A stretch of 64,000 nucleotides of DNA from Streptomyces sparsogenes (GTDB lineage: Bacteria > Actinomycetota > Actinomycetes > Streptomycetales > Streptomycetaceae), in contig NZ_MAXF01000020.1 in the NCBI RefSeq assembly GCF_001704635.1, positions 62,001-126,000 on the forward strand, in the 5' to 3' direction. The position numbers and the translations under genes are program-made. The notes under the pieces were generated by a model. That model ran no database searches and was not told where the DNA came from. It saw only the letters and a program-made list of their open reading frames with translations. The first letter of the stretch is position 1, and each line of letters starts with the position of its first letter. This document shows positions 52,798 to 61,247 of this stretch, piece by piece.

Positions 52798-55700
52798 TCA
52801 GTGTGTGTTCGGCGTCTCGGCTGTGGCGAAGGGGTGGTGCAGAGCCCTGTTCAAGCGGCCGCGAAACCACCAGTCGGCACTTGTGTCGTCCAGCCAGCGT
52901 GGGCCCTTGGGAGTGTCGACAATGCGTCCTTCCCACGCCGCTTTCCCGGCAGCGTTCAGAAGTTCCCTGGCCCGTGCGCTGATGGTCCGGTGCGTCGTGC
53001 GCTGCCACTCGCCACGGGCGCGCCCCGGGTCGTCGCTGTCACCGAGCTCCCGCAGCCACAGGCGGTACGGGCCGTCGAGCGCCGCGAAGCCCAGGTCCCG
53101 GGCGGAGTTGCGGAACGGCTCCGGTTCGGAACCGGCGGCCTTGGCAAGGTCGGCAGCCAGGTCGCCCAGAGCGGTGACAGCGCCCTCCGCGTCGCTGACC
53201 GCGTCGACGGCCGCCTGACCGTATCGAGGGTCCCGCTCGTGGAGAAGGATCACGGACATGGTGACGCCGTCGTCGATCATCTCGTCGATCACCGACTGCT
53301 GTGTGCCGTACACCGCGCCGACGATCCGGGCTCGGATGAGACTGCGCCGCGGGATCGCGCCTTCGGTGGCCAGCCGGGCCACCCAGTCCAGCACGCGCGG
53401 CCGGATGACATCCGGGGCCTCGCCACCCCGCGCGGCCACTTGCTGTCCGTGTCCCGCCTGCAACAGGCTGCCCAGCCCGCGCCAGGCCCCGCGGGTCGGG
53501 TCGTGCTCGCGCGGCATGTACACCAGCGGCCTGCCGAGCTTCTTCTCCTGCGGCTTACTGCGCCGCCACCCGGTCATGGGCTCGCTGGGGTGCATGTTCT
53601 GCGGGCTGAGCGGGTCGCCGTAGCAGAGCACAACCCCGTGCACCGCGTCCCCGTCGTGGTGCAGGCGAAGGCGCCGAGACTGCCAGGTGTACAGATCACG
53701 CGTTCCTGAAGGGCGGGAGGCCAACTCCGCCTTGGCCGCTGCCGCCGGGCCGCAGGGCTCCCGACGCCAGGCGGGGCGATCGTCCTTCTCCACTCGAAGG
53801 CCGCCCGTGTCAGCGGCGATCAGATTGAGCAGCAGCGTCTCACGCAGGTTACGGCCCTCAGCGAGGACTCCGCCCAGGTTCCCCACCCAGGCGACGCCTT
53901 GCGGATACCCCTTGCCACCTTTGACCCGGGGATCGCCCACTGCGCCCGACTTGATGCCCGAGGTGTCGTACGCATGGGCGTGAACCACCCATCGGGCCGC
54001 CTCGGCGAAGCTCAGCCGCTCCACCTGGGGCATGCGCATGGTGAAGAACGGATCGCCGTTGGGCACATCGGCGACGATCCGGTTCAAGGACGCGACCTCG
54101 TCCTTCTCCGTCCGCAACCCGGCCACCTGGTAGAAGGGCGCCGTCGGGTGCAGCAGATCGAACCGCTCACGGTGCCGGTCGAGGTACGTGGCCACTTGGG
54201 CGAACGGATCCTCACTCCCCCACATCTCCTCCCACTCATCCAGATCCTCGGGGCCGTCCACGGCGTCGTGGACGATGGCCAGCAGCAGCCGTAACAGGGC
54301 GAATTCCTGAGTGGGGACATCACCCACCAACCGCCGCAGCCTCTTGGCCTCGGCGAAGACTTCCCTCAGCGACAGCTCCGCCGTTGTGCCGTCCGCCCGC
54401 TGCACCGGCAGCCAGGGACGAGAGACCAGATCGAAGGAGGGCACGCCGTTCACCAGCCTCACATCCCGCGCCCCCGCAGGAGTGACCTGCAGTCCGTCGA
54501 CGCTGCTGTAGTGGAGTTCGTAGCCTGCCAGGCGGGTACGGCAATCCTCGTCCAGTACAAGAATCAGCTCGCCTGCCAGCCAATGGCAGTCCTTCGCCTG
54601 CCAGGAGGGCACACACAGCTCCTCCAACTCCCCGATCGCCCGGTCCAGCACCCAGGGCTTCGAGAAGTGATACGGCAGCCGCAACGCACTCGCCGCGACC
54701 GCGCGAGCCGCGCGGGGGTGCGGCACCGCGTCGGTGGGCAGTTCCAGACCGCCCAGCCCGCGCTCCAGCCAGGGCACAGTGGTCAGTGTCCCGTCGGCGC
54801 GCCGCTGGACGACGAGCACCTCCAGGCTCTCCTCACTGTCCCGGACCTGCGCCCGGCCGGCGCGGGTGTCGTCCGCATCCCCCACACCCGCGTCGATCCA
54901 GCCGATCAGGGCCCGACCCGGCTTACGGACCTCGTCCAGCCGGAACACCTCGGCCCGGGCCCGCTGCTCTCCCGCACGCTCTTGGTGCTCCTCGTACGCC
55001 TCTGCCATGGCCCGTGCCCAGGTTTCCGGACCCTCCGGGGCATCGCCGTAGGCGCGTTGCACGAGTCGGCTGATGTCCTGGGGCAGGCTGAGCGGACGGC
55101 CGTCCAGAAGCGGCTGCAGCACGGCCAGCGAGCGCAGCAGGGTATGCAGTCCGTATACCGCACGCGAACCGCGCACCGGCTCCGGTGGTTCCGCCCGCCA
55201 GTCGACGCCCGTGAGCAGGCAGCGGGCGGTACGCAGCCGCGCCGGACGGTCCCGCTGGTGGCGGTGGAGTCTGCCCATGCGCTGCAGCACCAGGTCGACC
55301 GGGGCCAGGTCGGTCACCAGCAGGTCGAAGTCGATGTCCAGGGACTGCTCGGCGACCTGGCTGGCCACGACGACATGTGGACTCCGCGGGCGGTTCCCGT
55401 CCCGTCCGAAGCGGGCCAGCAGATCGGCGTCCTTACGGGCCCGGTCCACATCGAGGAACCGAGAATGCGCCACGGTGACATTCGCTGGCCCGAACCGCTC
55501 CCGAAGCCGCTCGGCCGTCTCCAGGACGCGGTCTACCGTGTTGCGTACGACCAGGGCGCAGCCACCCTCCGACAGCTCCTGTCCCAGTCTGTCGGCGAGC
55601 AGTCCCACGTCGTCGCCGAGCGGTTCCAGCCAGATGTCCGTACGCCGGTCCGAAGCCGCGGGCGGGGTGGCAATCACGGGAGCGCCTTCGGGGGGCACAG

Positions 55701-57345
55701 CGGTCAGCAGCGGATATCCGTCGGCTTCAGCCACAGCCACCACATCCACCGAAGCCCCGGCATACGCCTCGACCAGCGCACGGCGCCGTGCGGCGGGCAG
55801 TGTCGCGGAGAGCATCACGACCGGCACACGGTAGCTTCCAAGCCACGACAGAACCCGCTCGAGGTAGACGTTCATGTACGCGTCGTACGCGTGGACCTCA
55901 TCGATCACCACTACCTTGCCGGCCAGCGCGAGATGCCGCAGCGCCAGGTGCCGGCTCTTGAGCCCGGCGAAGAGCAGTTGATCGATCGTGCCCACGGCGA
56001 ACGAAGACAACATCCCTTTCTTCCGTCCACGCAGCCATTGATGGGCGACCAGCTCAGCGGAGCCTGCCCGTACGTCCTGCGAGGACCGCGAGACATCTTC
56101 CGGTCCGTCCATCTCGACCGCCGCGATCGTACGAGCACCTGCTCGCATCAGGCCCGCGAACCGGTCGTTCAGCGCTGCCTTGGCATGGGCCAGAAAGACG
56201 GTGCGGCCACCGCCACCCGGCAGATGCTCCAGCCACTGCAACAGCCGGGGAAACATGGCATCGCCCGTCGCCCTCGTCGGCAGCGCCACAAAGCAACCGC
56301 CCGCGCCGCTTCGAGCAGCGAAAATCTCCGCCACGGCCAGCGCCGCCTCTGTCTTCCCCTCCCCCATCGGCGCCTCGATCACCATCAGCCCAGGCATCCC
56401 CATCTCCCGCGCCCTGCGCACGGCCTCCTCTTGCACCGGCCTGATCCGCGCACCCAACGGCAGATCGAACCGCGCCGCGAACAACTCCGCAGCCGACCCT
56501 TCGGGCTCCTCTGCCGACCACGCCTCAGGAAGACTGAGCCCACGCCAGGCCGCCGAGATTCGCTCGTTTTCGGTGCGTGAGCGCTCTTCCGGGTAGTAGG
56601 GGAATAGGTCCGGATTGCTCGCGATCCAGTCGGCGACGATGACCAAAGCGGTGAGAAGCACTTGCACCGGCTGGGGAAGCTTCACCGTCCGCCAGTCCGG
56701 CAGGCGCCCAGTCACCTCGTACTCCTGCGCGCATGCCTCAAGAAGTTCTGCCTGCACGCGGCGCCATACCTCTTCGCCGGGGCCCGGCGTCCGTAACAAC
56801 TCCGGGTGAAGATCGAGGTCGTGGATCTGCCCGTGCCCCGGCGGCACGCCGTGGTGTCCCCCCGCAACGACCGCGAACTGCGCCGCCCCTCGGTCCGACC
56901 ATCCGTAATGCCCGGACAGCCATTCCTGAAGCAACAACTGCCCGGCCAGCCCGTGCGGCGCCAACCGCCGATCGTCCCCAAGTTGCTTCTGCGGCGGCAT
57001 CTCGAGCCCAGCGGCTCGCATACGATCGGCGAGGCCGTCCACCTGGCACGCGAAGGCGGGCGTCGCCTTCCCGATGTCATGGGCCGCCGCCAACCACACC
57101 GCCAAGCGGCGGGCGTCATCCTCGCCGGCTGGCAGTACATCGGCCACTAACCGCCGCACATTCCGGGGCACCCACCGGTCCCACAGCATCCCGGCAACGG
57201 CCGCGCTGTCGGCCATGTGTCGCCAGAGCGGCAGCCATCCATCCGTTTTTCTGTCGTGTTTGGCCCATGCTGTCCGGGCTGTGGCCGTCAGCCTTGCGCC
57301 TACGATCTGCGCCCTCCCTTGCGTCACGTCGCCATTCAAGTGCAT
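52798..57345 (-). CDS. cas3-cse1: Cas3-Cse1 (CasA) natural fusion protein
   Basis: 1515 residues. Residues 1-950 are Cas3: HD nuclease (H89, D90 in AAHDIGK; HGLAG; GGHH; D239 in VADW), helicase with Walker A APMGEGKT (325-332), DEVH (482-485), SATLP (513-517) and QRMGRLHRH (about 688-696). From about 970 (SFDLVSRPWLPVQRADG) to the end is Cse1, the Cascade subunit that reads the PAM and recruits Cas3. The linker is short, about 20 residues. Both halves look complete. Such fusions are known in streptomycete I-E systems and supported the Cse1-Cas3 recruitment model. ATG 57345; the promoter should lie in 57346-57457. Confidence 0.95.
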   Translation of the reverse strand: MHLNGDVTQGRAQIVGARLTATARTAWAKHDRKTDGWLPLWRHMADSAAVAGMLWDRWVPRNVRRLVADVLPAGEDDARRLAVWLAAAHDIGKATPAFACQVDGLADRMRAAGLEMPPQKQLGDDRRLAPHGLAGQLLLQEWLSGHYGWSDRGAAQFAVVAGGHHGVPPGHGQIHDLDLHPELLRTPGPGEEVWRRVQAELLEACAQEYEVTGRLPDWRTVKLPQPVQVLLTALVIVADWIASNPDLFPYYPEERSRTENERISAAWRGLSLPEAWSAEEPEGSAAELFAARFDLPLGARIRPVQEEAVRRAREMGMPGLMVIEAPMGEGKTEAALAVAEIFAARSGAGGCFVALPTRATGDAMFPRLLQWLEHLPGGGGRTVFLAHAKAALNDRFAGLMRAGARTIAAVEMDGPEDVSRSSQDVRAGSAELVAHQWLRGRKKGMLSSFAVGTIDQLLFAGLKSRHLALRHLALAGKVVVIDEVHAYDAYMNVYLERVLSWLGSYRVPVVMLSATLPAARRRALVEAYAGASVDVVAVAEADGYPLLTAVPPEGAPVIATPPAASDRRTDIWLEPLGDDVGLLADRLGQELSEGGCALVVRNTVDRVLETAERLRERFGPANVTVAHSRFLDVDRARKDADLLARFGRDGNRPRSPHVVVASQVAEQSLDIDFDLLVTDLAPVDLVLQRMGRLHRHQRDRPARLRTARCLLTGVDWRAEPPEPVRGSRAVYGLHTLLRSLAVLQPLLDGRPLSLPQDISRLVQRAYGDAPEGPETWARAMAEAYEEHQERAGEQRARAEVFRLDEVRKPGRALIGWIDAGVGDADDTRAGRAQVRDSEESLEVLVVQRRADGTLTTVPWLERGLGGLELPTDAVPHPRAARAVAASALRLPYHFSKPWVLDRAIGELEELCVPSWQAKDCHWLAGELILVLDEDCRTRLAGYELHYSSVDGLQVTPAGARDVRLVNGVPSFDLVSRPWLPVQRADGTTAELSLREVFAEAKRLRRLVGDVPTQEFALLRLLLAIVHDAVDGPEDLDEWEEMWGSEDPFAQVATYLDRHRERFDLLHPTAPFYQVAGLRTEKDEVASLNRIVADVPNGDPFFTMRMPQVERLSFAEAARWVVHAHAYDTSGIKSGAVGDPRVKGGKGYPQGVAWVGNLGGVLAEGRNLRETLLLNLIAADTGGLRVEKDDRPAWRREPCGPAAAAKAELASRPSGTRDLYTWQSRRLRLHHDGDAVHGVVLCYGDPLSPQNMHPSEPMTGWRRSKPQEKKLGRPLVYMPREHDPTRGAWRGLGSLLQAGHGQQVAARGGEAPDVIRPRVLDWVARLATEGAIPRRSLIRARIVGAVYGTQQSVIDEMIDDGVTMSVILLHERDPRYGQAAVDAVSDAEGAVTALGDLAADLAKAAGSEPEPFRNSARDLGFAALDGPYRLWLRELGDSDDPGRARGEWQRTTHRTISARARELLNAAGKAAWEGRIVDTPKGPRWLDDTSADWWFRGRLNRALHHPFATAETPNTH

Positions 57346-57457
57346 AAAGGCCCTTTGACGAGCTATTTCTTCGAAACCAAGCAGGGTGTACGCGCGGTTT
57401 GGTATGTAGCCGACGGTGAGGTGCGGCCGTGCTCGCGGACCACCAGACGCGGCGCCC

Positions 57458-57847
57458 CGGTCTCCGCGCGCGGGTGCGGCGAGTAGGACACCGAGACCGG
57501 CGAGGAAGTGCTGATTCCGGGACCACCCCCGCGGGTGCGGGGAGCAGATGATGCGCCCCTCACTGGTCGGTCATCATTTGGGACCATCCCCGCGGGTACG
57601 GGGAACGTCACGACGTAGCCGGTGGTGGACTCCTCGGGACCATCCCCGCGGGTACGGGGAGCAGGCAGCTTCCGGGCCTCAGCAATGTGGTGCTTGGGGA
57701 CCATCCCCGCGGGTGCAGGGAGCAGCTGCGGTAATCCTGGGCCATCGCCCAAGCGCGGGGACCATCCCCGCGGGTGCGGGGAGTAGTCCTGCATGATCGG
57801 GCCGTCGCCGTCCGGCGGGGGACCATCCCCGCGGGTGCGGGGAGCAG
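57458..57847 (-). CRISPR. type I-E CRISPR array 2, six clear repeats plus one degenerate
   Basis: Clear repeats start at 57519, 57580, 57636, 57697, 57758 and 57819 (29 bases each). A degenerate repeat at 57458-57486 keeps the exact 61-base period and the GCGGGTGCGG core. Spacers are 32 bases except the one after 57580 (27 bases, or a shortened repeat). Orientation as array 1: the leader is on the right and the degenerate end is by cas3. No spacer shows an obvious match elsewhere in the window. Confidence 0.95.
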
Positions 57848-58292
57848 ACTCAGCGACCTGGGGGTTTACCGGCGCACGTCCTGCGCCTTGCACACTTTCA
57901 GAGAGTCCGACACAAGGGGCATAGATGCACAACTTTCCGCCACCTTGCAATTCCTGACCACCCGGGGTGCCTTCAACCGTAACTGCTCGCGAAATGCCGC
58001 CGCTCGACAGCCAGACTGATGCACCGAGTGATCAAGGTGGTCGTAACAGCCGTCTGCTCTGCTTGGGCTCCATACTGGTCGCTTACGGTGTCGCGGGCGT
58101 CGGCGGCGGTTGTGAAGTCGCCAGGCGATGGTGCCAGGTCTGGACTGAGGCCGTCAGCAGGTTCCTCCTGAGGATCCTCTGGATGGCTGGCGGTCGGGCC
58201 GTCACGACCTGCCCGATACGGGGCCTTCCGGCCTTGTCGCTGCCGTCCCTCTCATCGCCGCCGGGATGGCCGGACATGGAAAGTCGCAGGTG
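57848..58292 (-). other. leader of CRISPR array 2 and gene-free stretch up to rnpB
   Basis: The first 13 bases (ACTCAGCGACCTG) match the array 1 leader end. The next 100 bases are AT-richer and must hold the array promoter, reading leftward. From about 58000 to 58292 composition returns to normal; small open frames exist but none has support, and the 3' flank of rnpB lies here. Confidence 0.65.
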
Positions 58293-58705
58293 GGGCGGAC
58301 GAGTCGGCCTGTACGCCGGGTTCTGTTCCTCAGGGCCCTCGCGGCCCCTGAGGCGGCGGCCATCCATCTAGGGCCGACGTTGCCGCCGGCCTCGTGCGGT
58401 CTACCCGCGGACTCGGGCGGGCAGCCCTCGGTCGTCCGCGCAGAGCCGCCTGGGCGGCTCCTCTTGACCTTGCTCCGGGTGGGGTTTACCGAGCCGTCCG
58501 AGTCACCTCGGACGCTGGTGGTCTCTTACACCACCGTTTCACCCTTACCGGAAGCCTCGCGGCTCCCGGCGGTCTGTTTTCTGTGGCACTGTCCCGCGGG
58601 TCACCCCGGGTGGGCGTTACCCACCACCCTGCCGTGTGGAGCCCGGACGTTCCTCGGCGGGATCCCGAAGGATCCCGACGCGACCGCCCGGCCGGCTCGT
58701 CCGCC
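58293..58705 (-). ncRNA. rnpB: RNase P RNA, bacterial A type
   Basis: Read on the minus strand, the 5' end GGCGGACGAGCCGGCC (58705 leftward) pairs with GGCCGACTCGTCCGCC at the 3' end (about 58308-58293) to form P1. Between them are the conserved blocks CCGAGGAACGTCCGGGCTCC with ACGGCAGGGTGGTGGGTAAC and, near the 3' end, AGAACCCGGCGTACAGGCC. Length about 410 bases fits streptomycete rnpB. Ends are approximate to a few bases. Protein frames drawn across it are spurious. Confidence 0.93.
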
Positions 58706-58756
58706 GTGGTGACCATGGTACCCGGGGCGTGCGGTGGCCAGCGCCCTGCGGCGGCG

Positions 58757-59326
58757 TCAGAGGAAGTCGGCGGTCTTGAGGGGGAAGGAGAAGGGCGCGG
58801 GAAGGTTGATCGACTTGCCGAAGGGGACCGTGACGACCTCCCGGTAATTGGCATTCTCCGGGTCGCTGAACAACGTCACCGAGCTCTTCTCCCGGTCGAC
58901 GAGGAGGTAGAGCGGGATGTTTCCGCTCGCGTAGCAGTGGCGCTTGGCCTCCCGGTCGCGGTCCGGCTTGGTCGAGGTGACCTCGACGACCATCGATACG
59001 CCCGCGCAGTCCGTCCAGGGCCCGGCACCTCGGAAGAGTCGCTGGTCGTGGGGCACGAGGGTCCCGTCAGGGATCACATGGTCGGGCACGGTCCGCGCGT
59101 GGCGAGGGACCTTGAGCCCCTTGTTGCCGGAGAAGTCCATATCGGTGGCGGACTTCCTGATCACCTGCCTGACAATCCGGCTGATGTAGGTCTCGTGGTC
59201 CCCGTCCGGCAGCCCGGTCACGACGATCTCCCCGTCGATCAGCTCGGTCCGGAGGCATTCAGGCGTGTCCAGGAGCAGAAAACCCTCCAGCAGGACCTCC
59301 TCCTGCGTCAGCGACTCATGCGTCAT
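58757..59326 (-). CDS. Uma2-family (DUF820) restriction-endonuclease-fold protein
   Basis: 189 residues. The fold's active-site pattern is visible: ELIDGEIVVTG at the N-terminus, PDHVIPDG (Asp), and VVEVTSTKPDRDREAKRHCYAS (Glu-x-Thr-Ser and Lys). Streptomyces carry many copies; their DNA or RNA substrate is not established. It ends about 50 bases upstream of rnpB on the same strand. Confidence 0.88.
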   Translation of the reverse strand: MTHESLTQEEVLLEGFLLLDTPECLRTELIDGEIVVTGLPDGDHETYISRIVRQVIRKSATDMDFSGNKGLKVPRHARTVPDHVIPDGTLVPHDQRLFRGAGPWTDCAGVSMVVEVTSTKPDRDREAKRHCYASGNIPLYLLVDREKSSVTLFSDPENANYREVVTVPFGKSINLPAPFSFPLKTADFL

Positions 59327-59528
59327 GGCACTCGCTCCCCCACTTATCCGGTGTTGCCGCCACGGTAGGTGGTGAGGGAGACGGCGCCGTGCGAAGCGGG
59401 GTTCGCCTCACTCGATCGTGCGCACGGGTGCCCGCGCGCCGGGCGGCGGGTCGGCAAGTCGTAGGCTGCCACGGGCCCGCCTGGAAGCCGCGAAGGCCCG
59501 GAAGTCGTGAAGCGAGGGAGAGAAGACC

Positions 59529-60326
59529 GTGCTCGTGCTGTTGCCGCCGTCGGAGGGGAAGGCTCCGGCGGAGTCGGGGAGTCCGGTGGAGTTGGGGGCG
59601 CTCTCGTTGGCGGGGCTGGGCGGGGCGCGGGGGGTGGTGCTGGACGAGGTGGTGTCGCTGTGTTCGGGGGATGTGGTGAAGGCCGCCGAGGTGCTCGGGT
59701 TGAGCGAGGGGCTGCGGGGTGAGGTGGCGAAGAACGCGGCGCTGCGGGAGGCCGGGACGCGGCCGGCCGGGGAGATCTACACCGGTGTGCTGTACGACGC
59801 GCTGGGGCTGGCCAGCCTGCCGGCGGCCGCGCGGCGGCGGGCCGAGCGGTCGCTGCTGGTGTTCTCAGGGCTGTGGGGCGCCGTACGGATCGATGACCGG
59901 ATCCCGTCGTACCGCTGCTCGATGGGCGTGAAGCTGCCGGGCCTCGGCGCGCTCGGGGCGTTCTGGCGGGCGCCGATGGGCGAGGTGATGCCCGAGGTGG
60001 CCGGGGACGGGCTGGTGCTGGATCTGCGGTCGGCGGCGTACGCGGCGGCGTGGAAGCCGAAGGGTGAGGTGGCGGAGCGTACGGCGACCGTGCGGGTGCT
60101 GCAGTCGAAGATCGTGGACGGGGTGGAGAAGCGGTCGGTGGTCAGCCACTTCAACAAGGCGACCAAGGGGCGGCTGGTGCGGGATCTGCTGGTGGCGGGG
60201 GCGGAGCCGGCCGGGCCCGAGGAGTTGGTGGAGGCGCTGCGGGGGCTCGGGTACATCGTGGAGGCGGCCGCGCCCGGCAAGCCCGGGCGGGGCTGGGGGG
60301 TGGATGTGGTGGTCACCGAGGTGTAG
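59529..60326 (+). CDS. yaaA: YaaA-family peroxide-stress protein
   Basis: 265 residues. N-terminus [11 protein letters not shown], then [30 protein letters not shown] and the C-terminal [17 protein letters not shown] are typical. In E. coli YaaA lowers free iron and DNA damage under peroxide stress; it binds DNA with a helix-hairpin-helix. GTG 59529 with GAGGGAGAG upstream. Confidence 0.9.
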   Translation: MLVLLPPSEGKAPAESGSPVELGALSLAGLGGARGVVLDEVVSLCSGDVVKAAEVLGLSEGLRGEVAKNAALREAGTRPAGEIYTGVLYDALGLASLPAAARRRAERSLLVFSGLWGAVRIDDRIPSYRCSMGVKLPGLGALGAFWRAPMGEVMPEVAGDGLVLDLRSAAYAAAWKPKGEVAERTATVRVLQSKIVDGVEKRSVVSHFNKATKGRLVRDLLVAGAEPAGPEELVEALRGLGYIVEAAAPGKPGRGWGVDVVVTEV

Positions 60327-60430
60327 GGCCCGAGCCCCTGGTCTCCAGCTCGGCGCGTTCCTTGCCGAGCTGCCGGGCCGACTCCCCGCTGATCCCGAAG
60401 CGGCCGCCGGGCGCTGACGAGACACGCACG

Positions 60431-60461
60431 TTGCAGCATGTGCAATGGACGTTGCTAATAG
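60431..60461 (+). promoter_or_regulatory. candidate promoter of the KDPG aldolase gene with palindrome
   Basis: TTGCAG (60431-60436), 19 bases, TAATAG (60456-60461), 18 bases before the start codon. The -35 region is inside a short palindrome TTGCA-GCATG-TGCAA (60431-60445), which could be a repressor site. Confidence 0.4.
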
Positions 60462-60478
60462 TGTGCGGCGGCGGCAGG

Positions 60479-61129
60479 ATGGCGGCCGTGAACAGCGCCG
60501 CCCCCTCCGCCAAGCCCTCCGTACTCGACCTCGCCCCCGTCATCCCCGTCGTCGTCATCGACGACGCGGCCCACGCCGTGCCCATGGCCCGCGCCCTCGT
60601 CGCGGGCGGGCTGCCGGCGATCGAGGTGACGCTGCGTACCCCGGCCGCGCCGGACGCGATCCGGGCCATCGCCGAGGAGGTGCCCGGGGCGGTCGTCGGC
60701 GCCGGGACGGTGCTGACGGCGGAGCAGGCGGAGACGGCCGTCGCGGCCGGGGCGCGTTTTCTGGTCAGCCCCGGGTGGACGGACCGGCTGCTGGACGCGA
60801 TGCGCGCCTCGGGCGTGCCCTTCCTGCCGGGGGTCTCGACCACCTCGGAGGTCGTGGCGCTGCTCGAGCGCGGGGTGAGCGACATGAAGTTCTTCCCGGC
60901 GGAGGCCGCCGGGGGGACGGCCTATCTGCGCTCGCTCGCCTCCCCGCTCCCCCAGGCCCGCTTCTGCCCCACGGGCGGCATCGACGCCTCCCTCGCCCCG
61001 GGCTATCTGGCCCTCCCCAACGTGTGCTGCGTCGGCGGCACCTGGATGCTCCCGCCGGACGCGGTCGCCGCGCGGGACTGGGGGCGCGTGGAGCACCTCG
61101 CGCGCGAGGCGGCGTCGCTGCACGCCTGA
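60479..61129 (+). CDS. eda: KDPG/KHG aldolase
   Basis: 216 residues, TIM barrel. Signature segments: [33 protein letters not shown] (catalytic Glu), [20 protein letters not shown], and the Schiff-base lysine in [12 protein letters not shown]. It splits 2-keto-3-deoxy-6-phosphogluconate to pyruvate and glyceraldehyde 3-phosphate and also handles 4-hydroxy-2-oxoglutarate. ATG 60479 follows GGCGGCAGG. Confidence 0.93.
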   Translation: MAAVNSAAPSAKPSVLDLAPVIPVVVIDDAAHAVPMARALVAGGLPAIEVTLRTPAAPDAIRAIAEEVPGAVVGAGTVLTAEQAETAVAAGARFLVSPGWTDRLLDAMRASGVPFLPGVSTTSEVVALLERGVSDMKFFPAEAAGGTAYLRSLASPLPQARFCPTGGIDASLAPGYLALPNVCCVGGTWMLPPDAVAARDWGRVEHLAREAASLHA

Positions 61130-61172
61130 TGACGGCGCGGGCGCCGTCAGGCGGTCGCCGGCGCTGAAATCT

Positions 61173-61229
61173 GCGGTGAGTATGGGACAGCGCCGTGGTG
61201 TCGGCGTGTCGCTGTCCCATACTCACCGC
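61173..61229. terminator. strong hairpin in convergent gap, candidate bidirectional terminator (copy 2)
   Basis: Perfect 20-bp arms (61173-61192 and 61210-61229) around CCGTGGTGTCGGCGTGT. It lies between the aldolase gene and the convergent RNase H gene. Loop and outer arm match the hairpin at 13013-13074, with paired changes in the stem. Confidence 0.75.
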
Positions 61230-61247
61230 AACCCGGGCAATGGCCCG

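Noticed and set aside
47969..57818. Self-targeting spacers
   Set aside because: No spacer was seen to match another part of the window by eye; a genome search is needed to decide.
57363..57950. 195-residue frame with RTRGDGP and HPRGWSP repeats
   Set aside because: It is a translation of CRISPR array 2; the protein repeats are the DNA repeats. The frames at 47699-48460 and 47980-48165 are the same artefact on array 1.
58083..58367. Possible transposase remnant between array 2 and rnpB
   Set aside because: The minus-strand frame has a basic C-terminus but no transposase motif, and no terminal repeats or target duplication were found.
58394..59368. Open frames across 58266-59368 on the plus strand
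   Set aside because: They cross rnpB and the antisense of the Uma2 gene.
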